Assembly: GCA_018971065.1 (NCBI GenBank)
Contig: JAGWVC010000100.1
Coordinates: forward strand, 1 to 14,061
Reading direction: 5' to 3'
Length of the DNA: 14,061 bases
DNA from: Sphingomonadales bacterium
Lineage (GTDB): Bacteria > Pseudomonadota > Alphaproteobacteria > Sphingomonadales > Sphingomonadaceae
Shown here: in pieces, positions 7,120-14,061 of the stretch
How the letters are laid out: each line of letters opens with the position of its first letter
How positions within the stretch are numbered: the stretch's first letter is position 1
Translations under genes and position numbers: made by a program
Notes under the pieces: generated by a model
Told to the model about the DNA's origin: nothing
Database searches by the model: none
The model's input: the letters and a program-made list of their open reading frames with translations, nothing else

Positions 7120-9438
7120 TCAGTCGTAATCGACAGTGACGTGGCGTACCTCGCCTTCCAGCGCGCCTTGCGGGGTGGCGTAATCCGCCACGGGCACGCC
7201 GAGATCGCGACCGATGTCGGTGGTCTCGCCCCCGCCGGCGGGCATGATGATCGCGGTGGGCACGGCGAGGCGGGCGAGTTCGTGGCCCTGCGATGACAGT
7301 GTGATCGCCGCGCCCTTGCCGAAGCCGAGCGGCTGGAAGCGCATGGTGAGCCTGACCGCGCCCGGCGGCAGCGCGGTGTCGCTGCGGGTGGTCCACACTT
7401 CGGCGGGATCGGTCGAGCGTGCAACGGTGAGCGCGGGACGACCATGATCGAGGTAGAGGCTCCAGCCGCCGAAGCGGCTGCCGGTGGCGACGACGACGCC
7501 TGAAGCGCCGGGCTTGAGATCGAGATCGGCGCTGAGCGTGTAAGGGCGGGCGAACAGCAGCGGCTTGCCCATTGCCGGAACCGAGACGTCCTTGCCCCAG
7601 AAATCGTAGTGCCTGCGGCGATCCATATAGGTGGCGGCGGCCCCGGCGCGGGCGCCGCCGAAGCGGTGATCGAGCGGGAGGACATTGTCGGCCACGGCGA
7701 CCTGCTGCCAGAGCGTCTGCATTTCCGCCAGCTTGGCCGGGTTTTTCGCGGCAAGATCGGTCGATTGCGACCAGTCGCGGGTGAGGTCGTAGAGGGTCCA
7801 CTGCATCGCCGGGCGATCGCCGCCCGGCGGCACGTCCTGCCACGACGTGCGGCCATCCTCGCCGCTGAGGAACCAGCCGTCGTGGTAGAAGCCGACTTTG
7901 CCGACCATCTCGAAATACTGGGTACGGGGCTTGGCGGCATCGCACGCGGCAAGGCTGGGGAGCAGGGTCTGGCCGTCGAGCGGCTTCTGCGCGGCGCCGA
8001 GCACGGTTTTCGGCGCGGGCAGGTTTGCGGCGTCAAGCACGGTGGGGGCGATGTCGATCAGGTGGCTGAACTGGCCGCACAGGCTGCCGGGGTGAGCGAC
8101 ATGGCCGGGCCAGGACAGGATCATGCCGTTGCGGATACCGCCGAGCATCGAGGCGAACTGCTTGGTCCAGCGCAGCGGCGTGTTCATGGCCAGCGCGAAG
8201 CCGGCCGGGTAGCTTTCGTAGGTCATCGGGCCGCCGAGACGATCGGTGTTGGCCTGCATCCACGCCTGCGATTCCTCGGCGCCCGTGCTGTGGCCGTTGA
8301 TGGCGCGCAGTTCGTTGATCGAGCCGTTGGGACCGACTTCGGCGGAGGCGCCGTTGTCGCCGAGGATCATCGCGACGAGGGTGTGATCGGCCGCGCCGAT
8401 GCGCTGGAGTTCATCGAGCACGCGGCCGATCTGCGCATCCTGAAAGGCAAGCTGGGCGGCGGCGACTTCCATCGTGCGCGCGGCGAAGGCCTTTTGCGCG
8501 GGCGGCAGCGAATCCCAGGCCGGGATTTCGGCGGGGCGGGGGGTGAGCTTCGTGCCTTTGGGGATCACGCCGAGGGCGAGCTGGCGGTGGAAGGTTTCCT
8601 CGCGCAGCTTGTCCCAGCCCATGTCGAACCGGCCCTTGAAGCGGGCGATCCATTCGGGCGGCGCCTGGTGCGGGGCGTGGGTGGAGCCGGGCGCCCAATA
8701 GGCAAGGAACGGCTTGTCGGGTGCCGAAGCCTGCTGGTTGCGGACCCACGACAGCAGGTCGTCGGCCAGGCGTTCGTCGAGCAGTTTGCCGTGCGCGTCC
8801 TCGTCCACGCGGGTGGTGCCGCGATAGACGATCGGGCTGAACTGGTCGGTATCGCCGTGGGGGAAGCCGTAGAAATAGTCGAAGCCGAGGCCGGTGGGCC
8901 AGGCGTCGAACGGCCCCGCCGGGCCGCGTTCGGCCGGGGGCACGTTGTGGTGCTTGCCGAACATCGCGGTGGAATAGCCGTTGAGGCGCAGCACCTGCGC
9001 AAGCGTGGCGGTTTCCGGCAGGATGCGGCCGCCATAGCCGGGGAAGCCGCTGGCGATATCCGACAGGAAGCCAACCCCGGCGTTGTGCGCGTTGCGCCCC
9101 GTCAGCAGCGCGGCGCGGCTGGGCGAGCAGATGCCGGTGGTGTGGAAGCGGTTGTAGCGCTGGCCCTGCGCGGCGAGGCGTTCGATATTGGGGGTGGGCA
9201 CCGGACCGCCGAACGCCGACGACATCGCGAAGCCGACATCGTCGGACATGAACAGCAGCACGTTGGGGGCGCCATCGGGGGCGCGGACCGGGCGGGGCGC
9301 ATCGGGCCGCGAATCGAGCACGCTGGGGGCGATCGTGCCGGCGAATGCGGGTGTGGGCACCGGCAGCACGGTGCGATCCTGCGCGTGGGCTGGCGCGGCG
9401 AGCAGGGTGGCGGCGAGGAGGGTGGCGCGCAGTTTCAT
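7120..9438 (-). CDS. Exported type I sulfatase (AtsA-like)
   Basis: 772 residues, exported: residues 1-19 are a signal peptide with a probable AHA/Q cleavage site. The formylglycine motif CSPSR begins at Cys104, the residue oxidised by a sulfatase-modifying enzyme to become the nucleophile. Other active-site residues are in place: Asp66-Asp67 (calcium), Arg108, Lys162 and His164 in GKHHNVP, His254 in STHAPH, Asp361-Asn362 in GDNGAS, and Lys426. The segment after GKHHNVP (GPFDAWPTG, DYFYGF) and the total length recall mycobacterial AtsA. A C-terminal region (about 585-772) with SRFGGWSLYLDHGRP looks like the accessory beta-sandwich of long arylsulfatases. It would release sulfate from an ester in the periplasm. 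Its start codon overlaps the stop of the upstream hydroxylase gene (ATGA), so the two are translated as a pair. Aryl versus alkyl substrate is undecided. Confidence 0.92.
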   Translation of the reverse strand: MKLRATLLAATLLAAPAHAQDRTVLPVPTPAFAGTIAPSVLDSRPDAPRPVRAPDGAPNVLLFMSDDVGFAMSSAFGGPVPTPNIERLAAQGQRYNRFHTTGICSPSRAALLTGRNAHNAGVGFLSDIASGFPGYGGRILPETATLAQVLRLNGYSTAMFGKHHNVPPAERGPAGPFDAWPTGLGFDYFYGFPHGDTDQFSPIVYRGTTRVDEDAHGKLLDERLADDLLSWVRNQQASAPDKPFLAYWAPGSTHAPHQAPPEWIARFKGRFDMGWDKLREETFHRQLALGVIPKGTKLTPRPAEIPAWDSLPPAQKAFAARTMEVAAAQLAFQDAQIGRVLDELQRIGAADHTLVAMILGDNGASAEVGPNGSINELRAINGHSTGAEESQAWMQANTDRLGGPMTYESYPAGFALAMNTPLRWTKQFASMLGGIRNGMILSWPGHVAHPGSLCGQFSHLIDIAPTVLDAANLPAPKTVLGAAQKPLDGQTLLPSLAACDAAKPRTQYFEMVGKVGFYHDGWFLSGEDGRTSWQDVPPGGDRPAMQWTLYDLTRDWSQSTDLAAKNPAKLAEMQTLWQQVAVADNVLPLDHRFGGARAGAAATYMDRRRHYDFWGKDVSVPAMGKPLLFARPYTLSADLDLKPGASGVVVATGSRFGGWSLYLDHGRPALTVARSTDPAEVWTTRSDTALPPGAVRLTMRFQPLGFGKGAAITLSSQGHELARLAVPTAIIMPAGGGETTDIGRDLGVPVADYATPQGALEGEVRHVTVDYD

Positions 9439-10244
9439 GGGCGGGGTTCCGAGTTGATGCGGACGAGCGGGTAGAGCAATTCCTCCGGCCAGTGGGCGTT
9501 ATGGCCGGGGATACCATAGCGCGCCGGGCGGCCGGCGGGGATGTGCAGGGTGCCGAATGCCCAGTCCCACACCGACAACACCACGCCGAAGTTGCGATAG
9601 GCGGCGCCGTCGCGGCCGAAGCCGTGGTGGGTGTGGTGCAGGCCCGGGGTAACCAGCACGTGCTCCAGCGCGCGGAACGGCCGGCCGAGGCGGGGGTGCG
9701 CGCGCAAGCCGTCGTCCCAGCGGAAATCGCTGTGGGTGAACACGTTCCAGACCGCCGTGACGAGGATGGCGACGCCGGCCGCGTCGGTAAGGCCGAGGTG
9801 GAGTTCGAGGCCGACGGTCCAGGCGTTGGGGATGACGAAGTACCACCACAGGTTGAGCCGCATGTAGACCGCGACATTCATGTAGGCGGCGGAATGGTGC
9901 GTGCGGTGCAGCATCGCCAGCAGCGAGGTGCGGCTGCGGTGGGCAAGGCGGTGGACCCAGTAGAACGCGAATTCGTTCGCCAGCAGGATGGCCGGAAGCG
10001 CCAGCCAGAACGGGGTGTGCGCCAGCGCCCCGCGCGAGCCGGGCAACAGCAGGCCATAGAGCCGCGCGACGAGGATGCCGGCAAGCGGGCCGAGCAGGAA
10101 GCGGCCGACGCCCATGCTGAGCGCGATCAACGGCACTTCGCCCTTGCGGCCGTAGATGCCCTTGTGCCGGCCGGCGACGACTTCCCCCGCCAGGATGACG
10201 GCCGCGCCGACGGTGATCCACAGGCTGTAGCGCGCGATGTCCAT
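9435..10244 (-). CDS. Fatty acid hydroxylase/sterol desaturase superfamily membrane enzyme
   Basis: A 269-residue integral membrane di-iron oxygenase. The histidine clusters of the superfamily are all visible: HRLAH (98-102), HRTHH (113-117) and HHTHH (203-207), with an extra His171. Four or so hydrophobic segments lie at about 5-23, 38-66, 78-97 and 133-168. Family members use O2 and reducing power to hydroxylate or desaturate a lipid, sterol or carotenoid. The ATG at 10244 follows a purine-rich AGGGAAGGGG with 6-base spacing. The frame is open far upstream, but that part is antisense to lysR. It is the first gene of an operon with the left sulfatase and is divergent from lysR, which suggests LysR control. 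A tight link between an oxygenase of this kind and a sulfatase implies a shared hydrophobic substrate. The exact reaction is not predictable. Confidence 0.88.
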   Translation of the reverse strand: MDIARYSLWITVGAAVILAGEVVAGRHKGIYGRKGEVPLIALSMGVGRFLLGPLAGILVARLYGLLLPGSRGALAHTPFWLALPAILLANEFAFYWVHRLAHRSRTSLLAMLHRTHHSAAYMNVAVYMRLNLWWYFVIPNAWTVGLELHLGLTDAAGVAILVTAVWNVFTHSDFRWDDGLRAHPRLGRPFRALEHVLVTPGLHHTHHGFGRDGAAYRNFGVVLSVWDWAFGTLHIPAGRPARYGIPGHNAHWPEELLYPLVRINSEPRP

Positions 10245-10281
10245 GCAATGCCCCTTCCCTTCACGCAGGCTGGCGGAGGCG

Positions 10282-10304
10282 TTGCATATTGTCCAATGCA
10301 TATG
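10282..10304. promoter_or_regulatory. Candidate LysR operator between lysR and the hydroxylase gene
   Basis: Two direct copies of TGCATAT (10283-10289 and 10297-10303) sit 14 bases apart. They contain TGCAT-N8-ATGCA (10283-10300) and ATTG-TC-CAAT (10288-10297), both inverted repeats. T10283-N11-A10295 fits the loose LysR-site rule. The block is about 40 bases upstream of both start regions. The bases 10291-10299 read GCATTGGAC on the minus strand and recur before the right sulfatase gene. Confidence 0.45.
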
Positions 10305-10337
10305 ACTGCGATTTCCGATACCACACAGGTTATGCAG

Positions 10338-11195
10338 ATGAACCTGACCCAGCTTCGCCACATTCTGGCCATCGATCGCACCCGCAGCTTTTCGCGCGCG
10401 GCGGAGGACCTGCACGTGACTCAACCGGCGCTGAGCCGGTCGATCGCGGCGTTCGAGGCGCGCTATGGCCTGCGGCTGTTCGACCGCGACCGTTCGGGCG
10501 TTGCCCCGACCGCGCTGGGGCGGCTGGTGATTGCCGAGGCCGAGCGGGTGCTGGGCGCGGCGCGCGACCTGGATCACAACCTGCGGTTGTATGCGCGCGG
10601 TGAGGGCGGCGAGCTGGCGGTGGGCATGGGGCCGCTGCTGGCGATGCTGCTGCCCGCCATCGGCACGCGGATGATGGCGGCGGCGCCGGGGCTGCACTTG
10701 CGCGCATCGGTGCGCACGCCCGACAATCTGGTGCGCGAACTGCTGGACGACCGCATCGAGCTGATCTGCGGCAATTCCTGGGCGATACGCGAGGTGGCGG
10801 ACCTGGAGATCGAGCGGGTGGCCAGCGTGTCGCTGGGGTTCCTGGTGCGCGCCGGGCATCCGCTGGTGGGGGCAACGGTGACGTTGGCCGAGCTGGGCCA
10901 CTATCCGCAGGCCAGTGCTGCCGGGGCCAGCGTGCCGTGGCTGGCGCCGGGCAGCGGCAGCTTCATCTGCGACAACTATCACGTGCTGCGCGAACTGGTG
11001 CTGGAAAGCGATTGCCTGTGGCTGGCATCGCCGATGGTGCTGGAGGCGGACATTGCCGAAGGGCGGCTGGTGGCGCTGGATGTGGCCGACTTTCGCGGGG
11101 TGGAAAGCGAGGTGGAAGTGGTGCGGCGGCGCGGGCGCACGCTTTCCCCGGCGGCGCGGACGCTGATCGGGCTGGTGGTGGAGCTGCTTGCATAA
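10338..11195 (+). CDS. LysR-type transcriptional regulator
   Basis: A 285-residue LysR-family regulator. The winged helix-turn-helix occupies residues 1-60: MNLTQLRHILAI, then SFSRAAEDLHVTQPALSRSI (17-36) and LRLFDRDRSGVAPTALG. Residues about 88-285 are the periplasmic-binding-protein-like effector domain. ATG 10338 was chosen because the helix-turn-helix normally begins here and ACAGG sits 8 bases upstream; in-frame ATGs at 10296, 10302 and 10332 are alternatives. It is divergent from the hydroxylase-sulfatase operon and lies 83 bases before the second sulfatase on the same strand. This is the classic position of a LysR activator that controls its neighbours. The inducer is probably a breakdown product or the sulfated substrate itself. 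Whether it responds to sulfate status, as Cbl/CysB do, cannot be told. Confidence 0.92.
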   Translation: MNLTQLRHILAIDRTRSFSRAAEDLHVTQPALSRSIAAFEARYGLRLFDRDRSGVAPTALGRLVIAEAERVLGAARDLDHNLRLYARGEGGELAVGMGPLLAMLLPAIGTRMMAAAPGLHLRASVRTPDNLVRELLDDRIELICGNSWAIREVADLEIERVASVSLGFLVRAGHPLVGATVTLAELGHYPQASAAGASVPWLAPGSGSFICDNYHVLRELVLESDCLWLASPMVLEADIAEGRLVALDVADFRGVESEVEVVRRRGRTLSPAARTLIGLVVELLA

Positions 11196-11206
11196 CCGCA
11201 GGGCAT

Positions 11207-11224
11207 CGTTTCGTGCCGGAAACG
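11207..11224. terminator. Hairpin between lysR and the right sulfatase gene
   Basis: CGTTTC (11207-11212) and GAAACG (11219-11224) pair perfectly around a 6-base loop, 11 bases after the lysR stop. There is no T tract. It could weakly end lysR transcription or be part of the control region of the next gene. Confidence 0.3.
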
Positions 11225-11256
11225 GCATTGGACGGAATGGAATGGCAGCTTACGCT
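11225..11256 (+). promoter_or_regulatory. Candidate promoter/operator of the right sulfatase operon
   Basis: GCATTGGAC (11225-11233) repeats the 9-mer found before the hydroxylase gene. It contains a -35-like TTGGAC (11228-11233), and after 17 bases comes a -10-like TACGCT (11251-11256). The 9-mer ends 45 bases before the sulfatase ATG, against 46 bases on the other side of lysR. A small GCAGC/GCTGC stem (11245-11258) overlaps the -10 candidate. Confidence 0.4.
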
Positions 11257-11278
11257 GCGGGCAAGAGGGAGAGCGGCT

Positions 11279-13606
11279 ATGGCGCGTTTGCGGGGTGTTT
11301 CGGGGTTGGTGCTGGCGTTGCTGGCGTCCGGGCTGGCCACGCCTGTGGCGGCGCAGCAGAACATCGCGGCGCCGTTCGGTGGCGGGGAACCGACCGCTGC
11401 GGTGCAGGCCCCCGCCCCTGCCCCCAGCCAGCGCGATCAGCGGCCCAACGTGCTGGTGTGGATGGTGGACGACGTGGGGTTCGGCCAGCCGTCGTGCTTC
11501 GGCGGGCTGGTGGAGACGCCGAACATCGACCGGGTGGCGGCGCTGGGGCTGCGCTATACCAACTATCACACCGCGCCGATCTGTTCGGCCAGCCGCGCGG
11601 CGATGCTGACCGGGCGCAACCCGCATACCGTGCACATCGGCGGCCACGCGACGGCGGCGCGGCCGGGCATCCTGGCGCATGACGGGCGCATCCCGCGCGA
11701 GGACGGGACGATTGCCGCGAACCTGCACGCGGCCGGCTATGCCACTTATGCGATGGGCAAGTGGGACCATCTGCCGGGCGAGGACGCGACCAGCGCGGGG
11801 CCGTTCACCTATTGGCCGGCCGGGCAGGGATTCGACCGGTTCTATGGCTTCCTGGCCGCCGATGCCGACCAGTGGAACCCGGTGCTGTGGCGCGATACCG
11901 GGGCGGTGGCGCGACCGCAGGTGCCGGGCTATCATCTGGCGGCGGACATGGGCGACCAGGCGATCGCGATGATCGAGGCGCGGGCGGCGAAGGGCGATGG
12001 AACCGCGCGGCCGTTCTTCCTGTACTGGGCGACCGGGGCCGCGCACGCGCCGCACCATGCCCCGGCGGAATGGATCGCGAAGTACAAGGGGCGGTTCGAT
12101 GCCGGGTGGGACAAGGTCCGCGAGGGCGTGTTGCAGGCGCAGATCGCCAAGGGCATCGTGCCGAAGGGAACCCGGCTGGCGCCACGGCCCGAAGGGATGC
12201 CGGCGTGGGACAGCCTGACGCCCGAGGCGAAGCGGTTGTATGCGCGGCAGATGGAGGTGTTTGCGGCGGCATTGTCCTATGCCGATGCGCAGTTCGGGCG
12301 GGTTCTGGACGCGTTGCAGGCCAGTGGTGAGCTGGACAACACGCTGGTGATGATCATGTCCGACAACGGCGCCAGCGCCGAGGGCGCGCCCGATGGCCTG
12401 TTCAACGAGGCGGGCGTGACCGGCAAGGCGCCGTCGCTGGCCGAGATGCTGCCGCTGGCCGACAAGTGGGGTGGGCCGGAAACCTATCCGCACTATGCGA
12501 TGGGCTGGGCGGTGGCGGGGGATACGCCGTACCGCTACTACAAGCAGACCACCTATGAGGGCGGGACGCGGGTGCCGCTGGTGCTGGCCTGGCCGAAGGG
12601 GATTGCCGCGCGCGGCGAGCTGCGGCGTGATTTCGTGCATGTGACCGACCTTTCGCCGACGATCCTGGCTGCGACCGGGGTGCCGTTGGCGAAAACGATC
12701 AACGACGTGGCGCAGGCGCCGATGGAGGGGCAGGCGATCAACGCGACGTTCGCCGCCGATGGCGGGCCGCGCACCGGGCGGGATCAGTATGTCGAGCTGT
12801 ACGGCAACAAGGGGTTGTGGTCGCAGGGGTGGAAGCTGGCGACGGCGCATCGGCTGAAGACCTGGGAATGGGCCACCGCGAAGACCTTCGACGAGCCGTG
12901 GGAGCTGTACGACACGGTGGCCGATCCGGGCGAGACGCGCGACTTGGCGCGCAAGCAGCCCGAGCGGGTGGCGAAGCTGGCGGCGGCTTATGCGGCGCAG
13001 GCGAAGGCGCATCACGTTGAGCCGATGTTCAACCTTTCCGACACCGCCGGCGAATCGATGGCGCGGATGCGGGCGGACTTTGCCCGGCGCGGCGGCGTCT
13101 GGCGCTATCCCGGCCGCGTGACCGGGCTGGGCAGCACGGTGGCGCCGCCGATCGCCGGGCTGGGCTTCCGGTTTTCGGCAACGCTGGACCTGCCGCGCGG
13201 TGATGTGACCGGGCCCGTGTTCACGCAGGGCGGGCAGATGGGCGGGATCGGCCTGTATCTGGATGGCGGACGGCCGCGTTTTATCCTCAATGACCTGAAG
13301 GGCGGATCGGTTGCGGTGGTGGCCGATGCGGCGCTGCCGGCGGGGCGGTCGGCGCTGGCGCTGGACGTTCGGCGAGGGACGCCGGGTGCGGACGGGGCCA
13401 GCGACTATGCGGTGACGATCCGCAACGGCGACGCGATATTGGCGCAGCAGACGGTGCGTTTCGCACTGCCGGCCTATTTCGGGCTTTCCGAAGTGTTCGG
13501 CGTGGGCGAGGATGCGGGATCGCCGGTGCTGAAGGGCTATCCCGCCGGGGTGCCGCTGCCGGGGCGGATCAGCGGCGCGGTGTTCGACCTGACGCCCAGG
13601 AAATGA
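11279..13606 (+). CDS. Exported type I sulfatase, paralogue with altered active site
   Basis: 775 residues, exported: signal peptide with probable cleavage near VAA/Q (25/26). The formylglycine motif is CSASR beginning at Cys102, the C-x-A-x-R version of the sulfatase signature. Asp64-Asp65, His256 in AAHAPHH, Asp362-Asn363 in SDNGAS and Lys422 match the active site. At the K-x-H position the sequence is GKWDHLP: Lys161 is kept, but Asp163 replaces the usual histidine, with His164 one place later. It shares layout and many blocks with the left sulfatase (FKGRFD/YKGRFD, GWDK, PAWDSL, a C-terminal LYLDGGRP block), so the two are paralogues. The ATG at 11279 follows GAGGGAGAG (11265-11273); upstream in-frame ATGs lack such a site and a signal-peptide start. 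It is probably co-transcribed with the alpha/beta hydrolase 9 bases downstream. Substrate is unknown and may differ from that of the left sulfatase. Confidence 0.9.
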   Translation: MARLRGVSGLVLALLASGLATPVAAQQNIAAPFGGGEPTAAVQAPAPAPSQRDQRPNVLVWMVDDVGFGQPSCFGGLVETPNIDRVAALGLRYTNYHTAPICSASRAAMLTGRNPHTVHIGGHATAARPGILAHDGRIPREDGTIAANLHAAGYATYAMGKWDHLPGEDATSAGPFTYWPAGQGFDRFYGFLAADADQWNPVLWRDTGAVARPQVPGYHLAADMGDQAIAMIEARAAKGDGTARPFFLYWATGAAHAPHHAPAEWIAKYKGRFDAGWDKVREGVLQAQIAKGIVPKGTRLAPRPEGMPAWDSLTPEAKRLYARQMEVFAAALSYADAQFGRVLDALQASGELDNTLVMIMSDNGASAEGAPDGLFNEAGVTGKAPSLAEMLPLADKWGGPETYPHYAMGWAVAGDTPYRYYKQTTYEGGTRVPLVLAWPKGIAARGELRRDFVHVTDLSPTILAATGVPLAKTINDVAQAPMEGQAINATFAADGGPRTGRDQYVELYGNKGLWSQGWKLATAHRLKTWEWATAKTFDEPWELYDTVADPGETRDLARKQPERVAKLAAAYAAQAKAHHVEPMFNLSDTAGESMARMRADFARRGGVWRYPGRVTGLGSTVAPPIAGLGFRFSATLDLPRGDVTGPVFTQGGQMGGIGLYLDGGRPRFILNDLKGGSVAVVADAALPAGRSALALDVRRGTPGADGASDYAVTIRNGDAILAQQTVRFALPAYFGLSEVFGVGEDAGSPVLKGYPAGVPLPGRISGAVFDLTPRK

Positions 13607-13615
13607 GGACCGGGA

Positions 13616-14061
13616 ATGGCCGAAGCAAATTTCATCTTTCTTCACGGCGGCGGCCAGGGCGGCTGGGTGTGGGACGAGACGATTGCCGCGCTGGCGCTGC
13701 AAACGGAAGGTGCGGTGCGGTGCCTGGCGCTGGACGGGCCGGGGTGCGGGGCGAAGCGCGGGCGGGACACGTCGGCGATGACGTTCGAGGATATTAGCCG
13801 CGAGCTGCTGGCCGATGTCGCCGCCAGCGGCCTCACCGATGCGGTGTTGGTAGGCCATTCGCAGGCGGGGCTGCACCTGCCGCACATGGCTGAACGGGCG
13901 CCGGCGGGAACATTCCGCAAGCTGGTGTTCGTGACCTGTTCGGCGCCGTTGCCCGGCTGGACGACGCTGGACCAGATGGGCCACGGTATCGGCCACGGCG
14001 AGGACCCGGACCGGGTGGGCTATCCGGTGGCGGCGGATGCGACGATGGCGGAACGTTACCG
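13616..14061 (+). CDS. Alpha/beta hydrolase, 3' end beyond window
   Basis: The first 148 residues of an alpha/beta-hydrolase-fold protein; the frame is open to the window edge, so the gene is truncated by the cut, not broken. FIFLHGGGQGGWVWD (6-20) holds the oxyanion-hole HGG region, LALDGPGCG (37-45) is the usual loop after strand 4, and VGHSQAG (79-85) is the nucleophile elbow with Ser82. The acid and histidine of the triad would lie outside. There is no signal peptide, so it should be cytoplasmic. GAGGA (13605-13609) overlaps the sulfatase stop and sits 6 bases before the ATG, giving a 9-base gap that implies one operon. The fold covers esterases, hydroxynitrile lyases, C-C hydrolases and others; with sulfatases around it an ester-cleaving role is a reasonable guess. 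Confidence 0.85.
   Translation, partial: MAEANFIFLHGGGQGGWVWDETIAALALQTEGAVRCLALDGPGCGAKRGRDTSAMTFEDISRELLADVAASGLTDAVLVGHSQAGLHLPHMAERAPAGTFRKLVFVTCSAPLPGWTTLDQMGHGIGHGEDPDRVGYPVAADATMAERY

Noticed and set aside
7609..9474. A 621-codon open frame on the plus strand opposite the left sulfatase
   Set aside because: The antisense of a well-supported sulfatase; repetitive Gly/Ala/Arg/Val composition without motifs.
9345..10337. Long upstream extension of the LysR frame
   Set aside because: It is antisense to the hydroxylase gene; the helix-turn-helix domain begins at 10338.
10979..13996. A 1005-codon open frame on the minus strand opposite the right sulfatase and hydrolase
   Set aside because: Its composition is Arg/His/Gln/Pro-rich, it crosses three genes with clear motifs on the other strand, and it shows no family resemblance or ribosome site.

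Overview
The window is GC-rich throughout, with codons mostly ending in G or C and short intergenic gaps. Together with the protein types, this suggests an alphaproteobacterium, most likely a sphingomonad (Novosphingobium or Sphingobium-like). That placement is inferred from sequence style and protein resemblance, not from a marker gene. I see no insertion sequence, integrase, CRISPR array or prophage gene.

Left part (1-6208). A tRNA-Leu(CAG) on the minus strand has a good TTGACA promoter. Pointing away from it is a two-gene plus-strand operon. The first gene encodes a 792-residue fusion of a GT4-type glycosyltransferase with a C-terminal domain resembling an alpha/alpha-toroid glycosidase. 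The second encodes a GH130-family glycosidase or phosphorylase; its best start is a TTG inside the end of the first gene. The pair looks like a cytoplasmic make-and-break module for a mannoside-type oligosaccharide whose substrate is unknown. Convergent to it is a POT-family peptide:proton symporter with an unusual insert of about 80 residues between transmembrane helices 3 and 4.

Middle (6209-7119). This holds ihfB (the beta subunit of integration host factor), a tRNA-Leu(UAA), and a 98-residue stand-alone PilZ protein on the minus strand that probably senses cyclic di-GMP.

Right part (7120-14061). This is a sulfatase locus. A LysR-type regulator sits between two exported, paralogous type I sulfatases that resemble the long mycobacterial AtsA class. 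The left sulfatase is translationally coupled (ATGA overlap) behind a membrane di-iron hydroxylase or desaturase of the fatty acid hydroxylase superfamily, which is divergent from lysR. The right sulfatase follows lysR on the same strand and runs directly into an alpha/beta hydrolase gene cut by the window edge. The two intergenic regions around lysR share the 9-mer GCATTGGAC, pointing toward each operon and lying 45 and 46 bases before the first start codon. This suggests one regulator controlling both arms. I infer a regulon for breaking down a sulfated, ester-containing lipid or aromatic compound: sulfatases in the periplasm, oxygenase in the membrane, esterase in the cytoplasm. The substrate cannot be read from the sequence.
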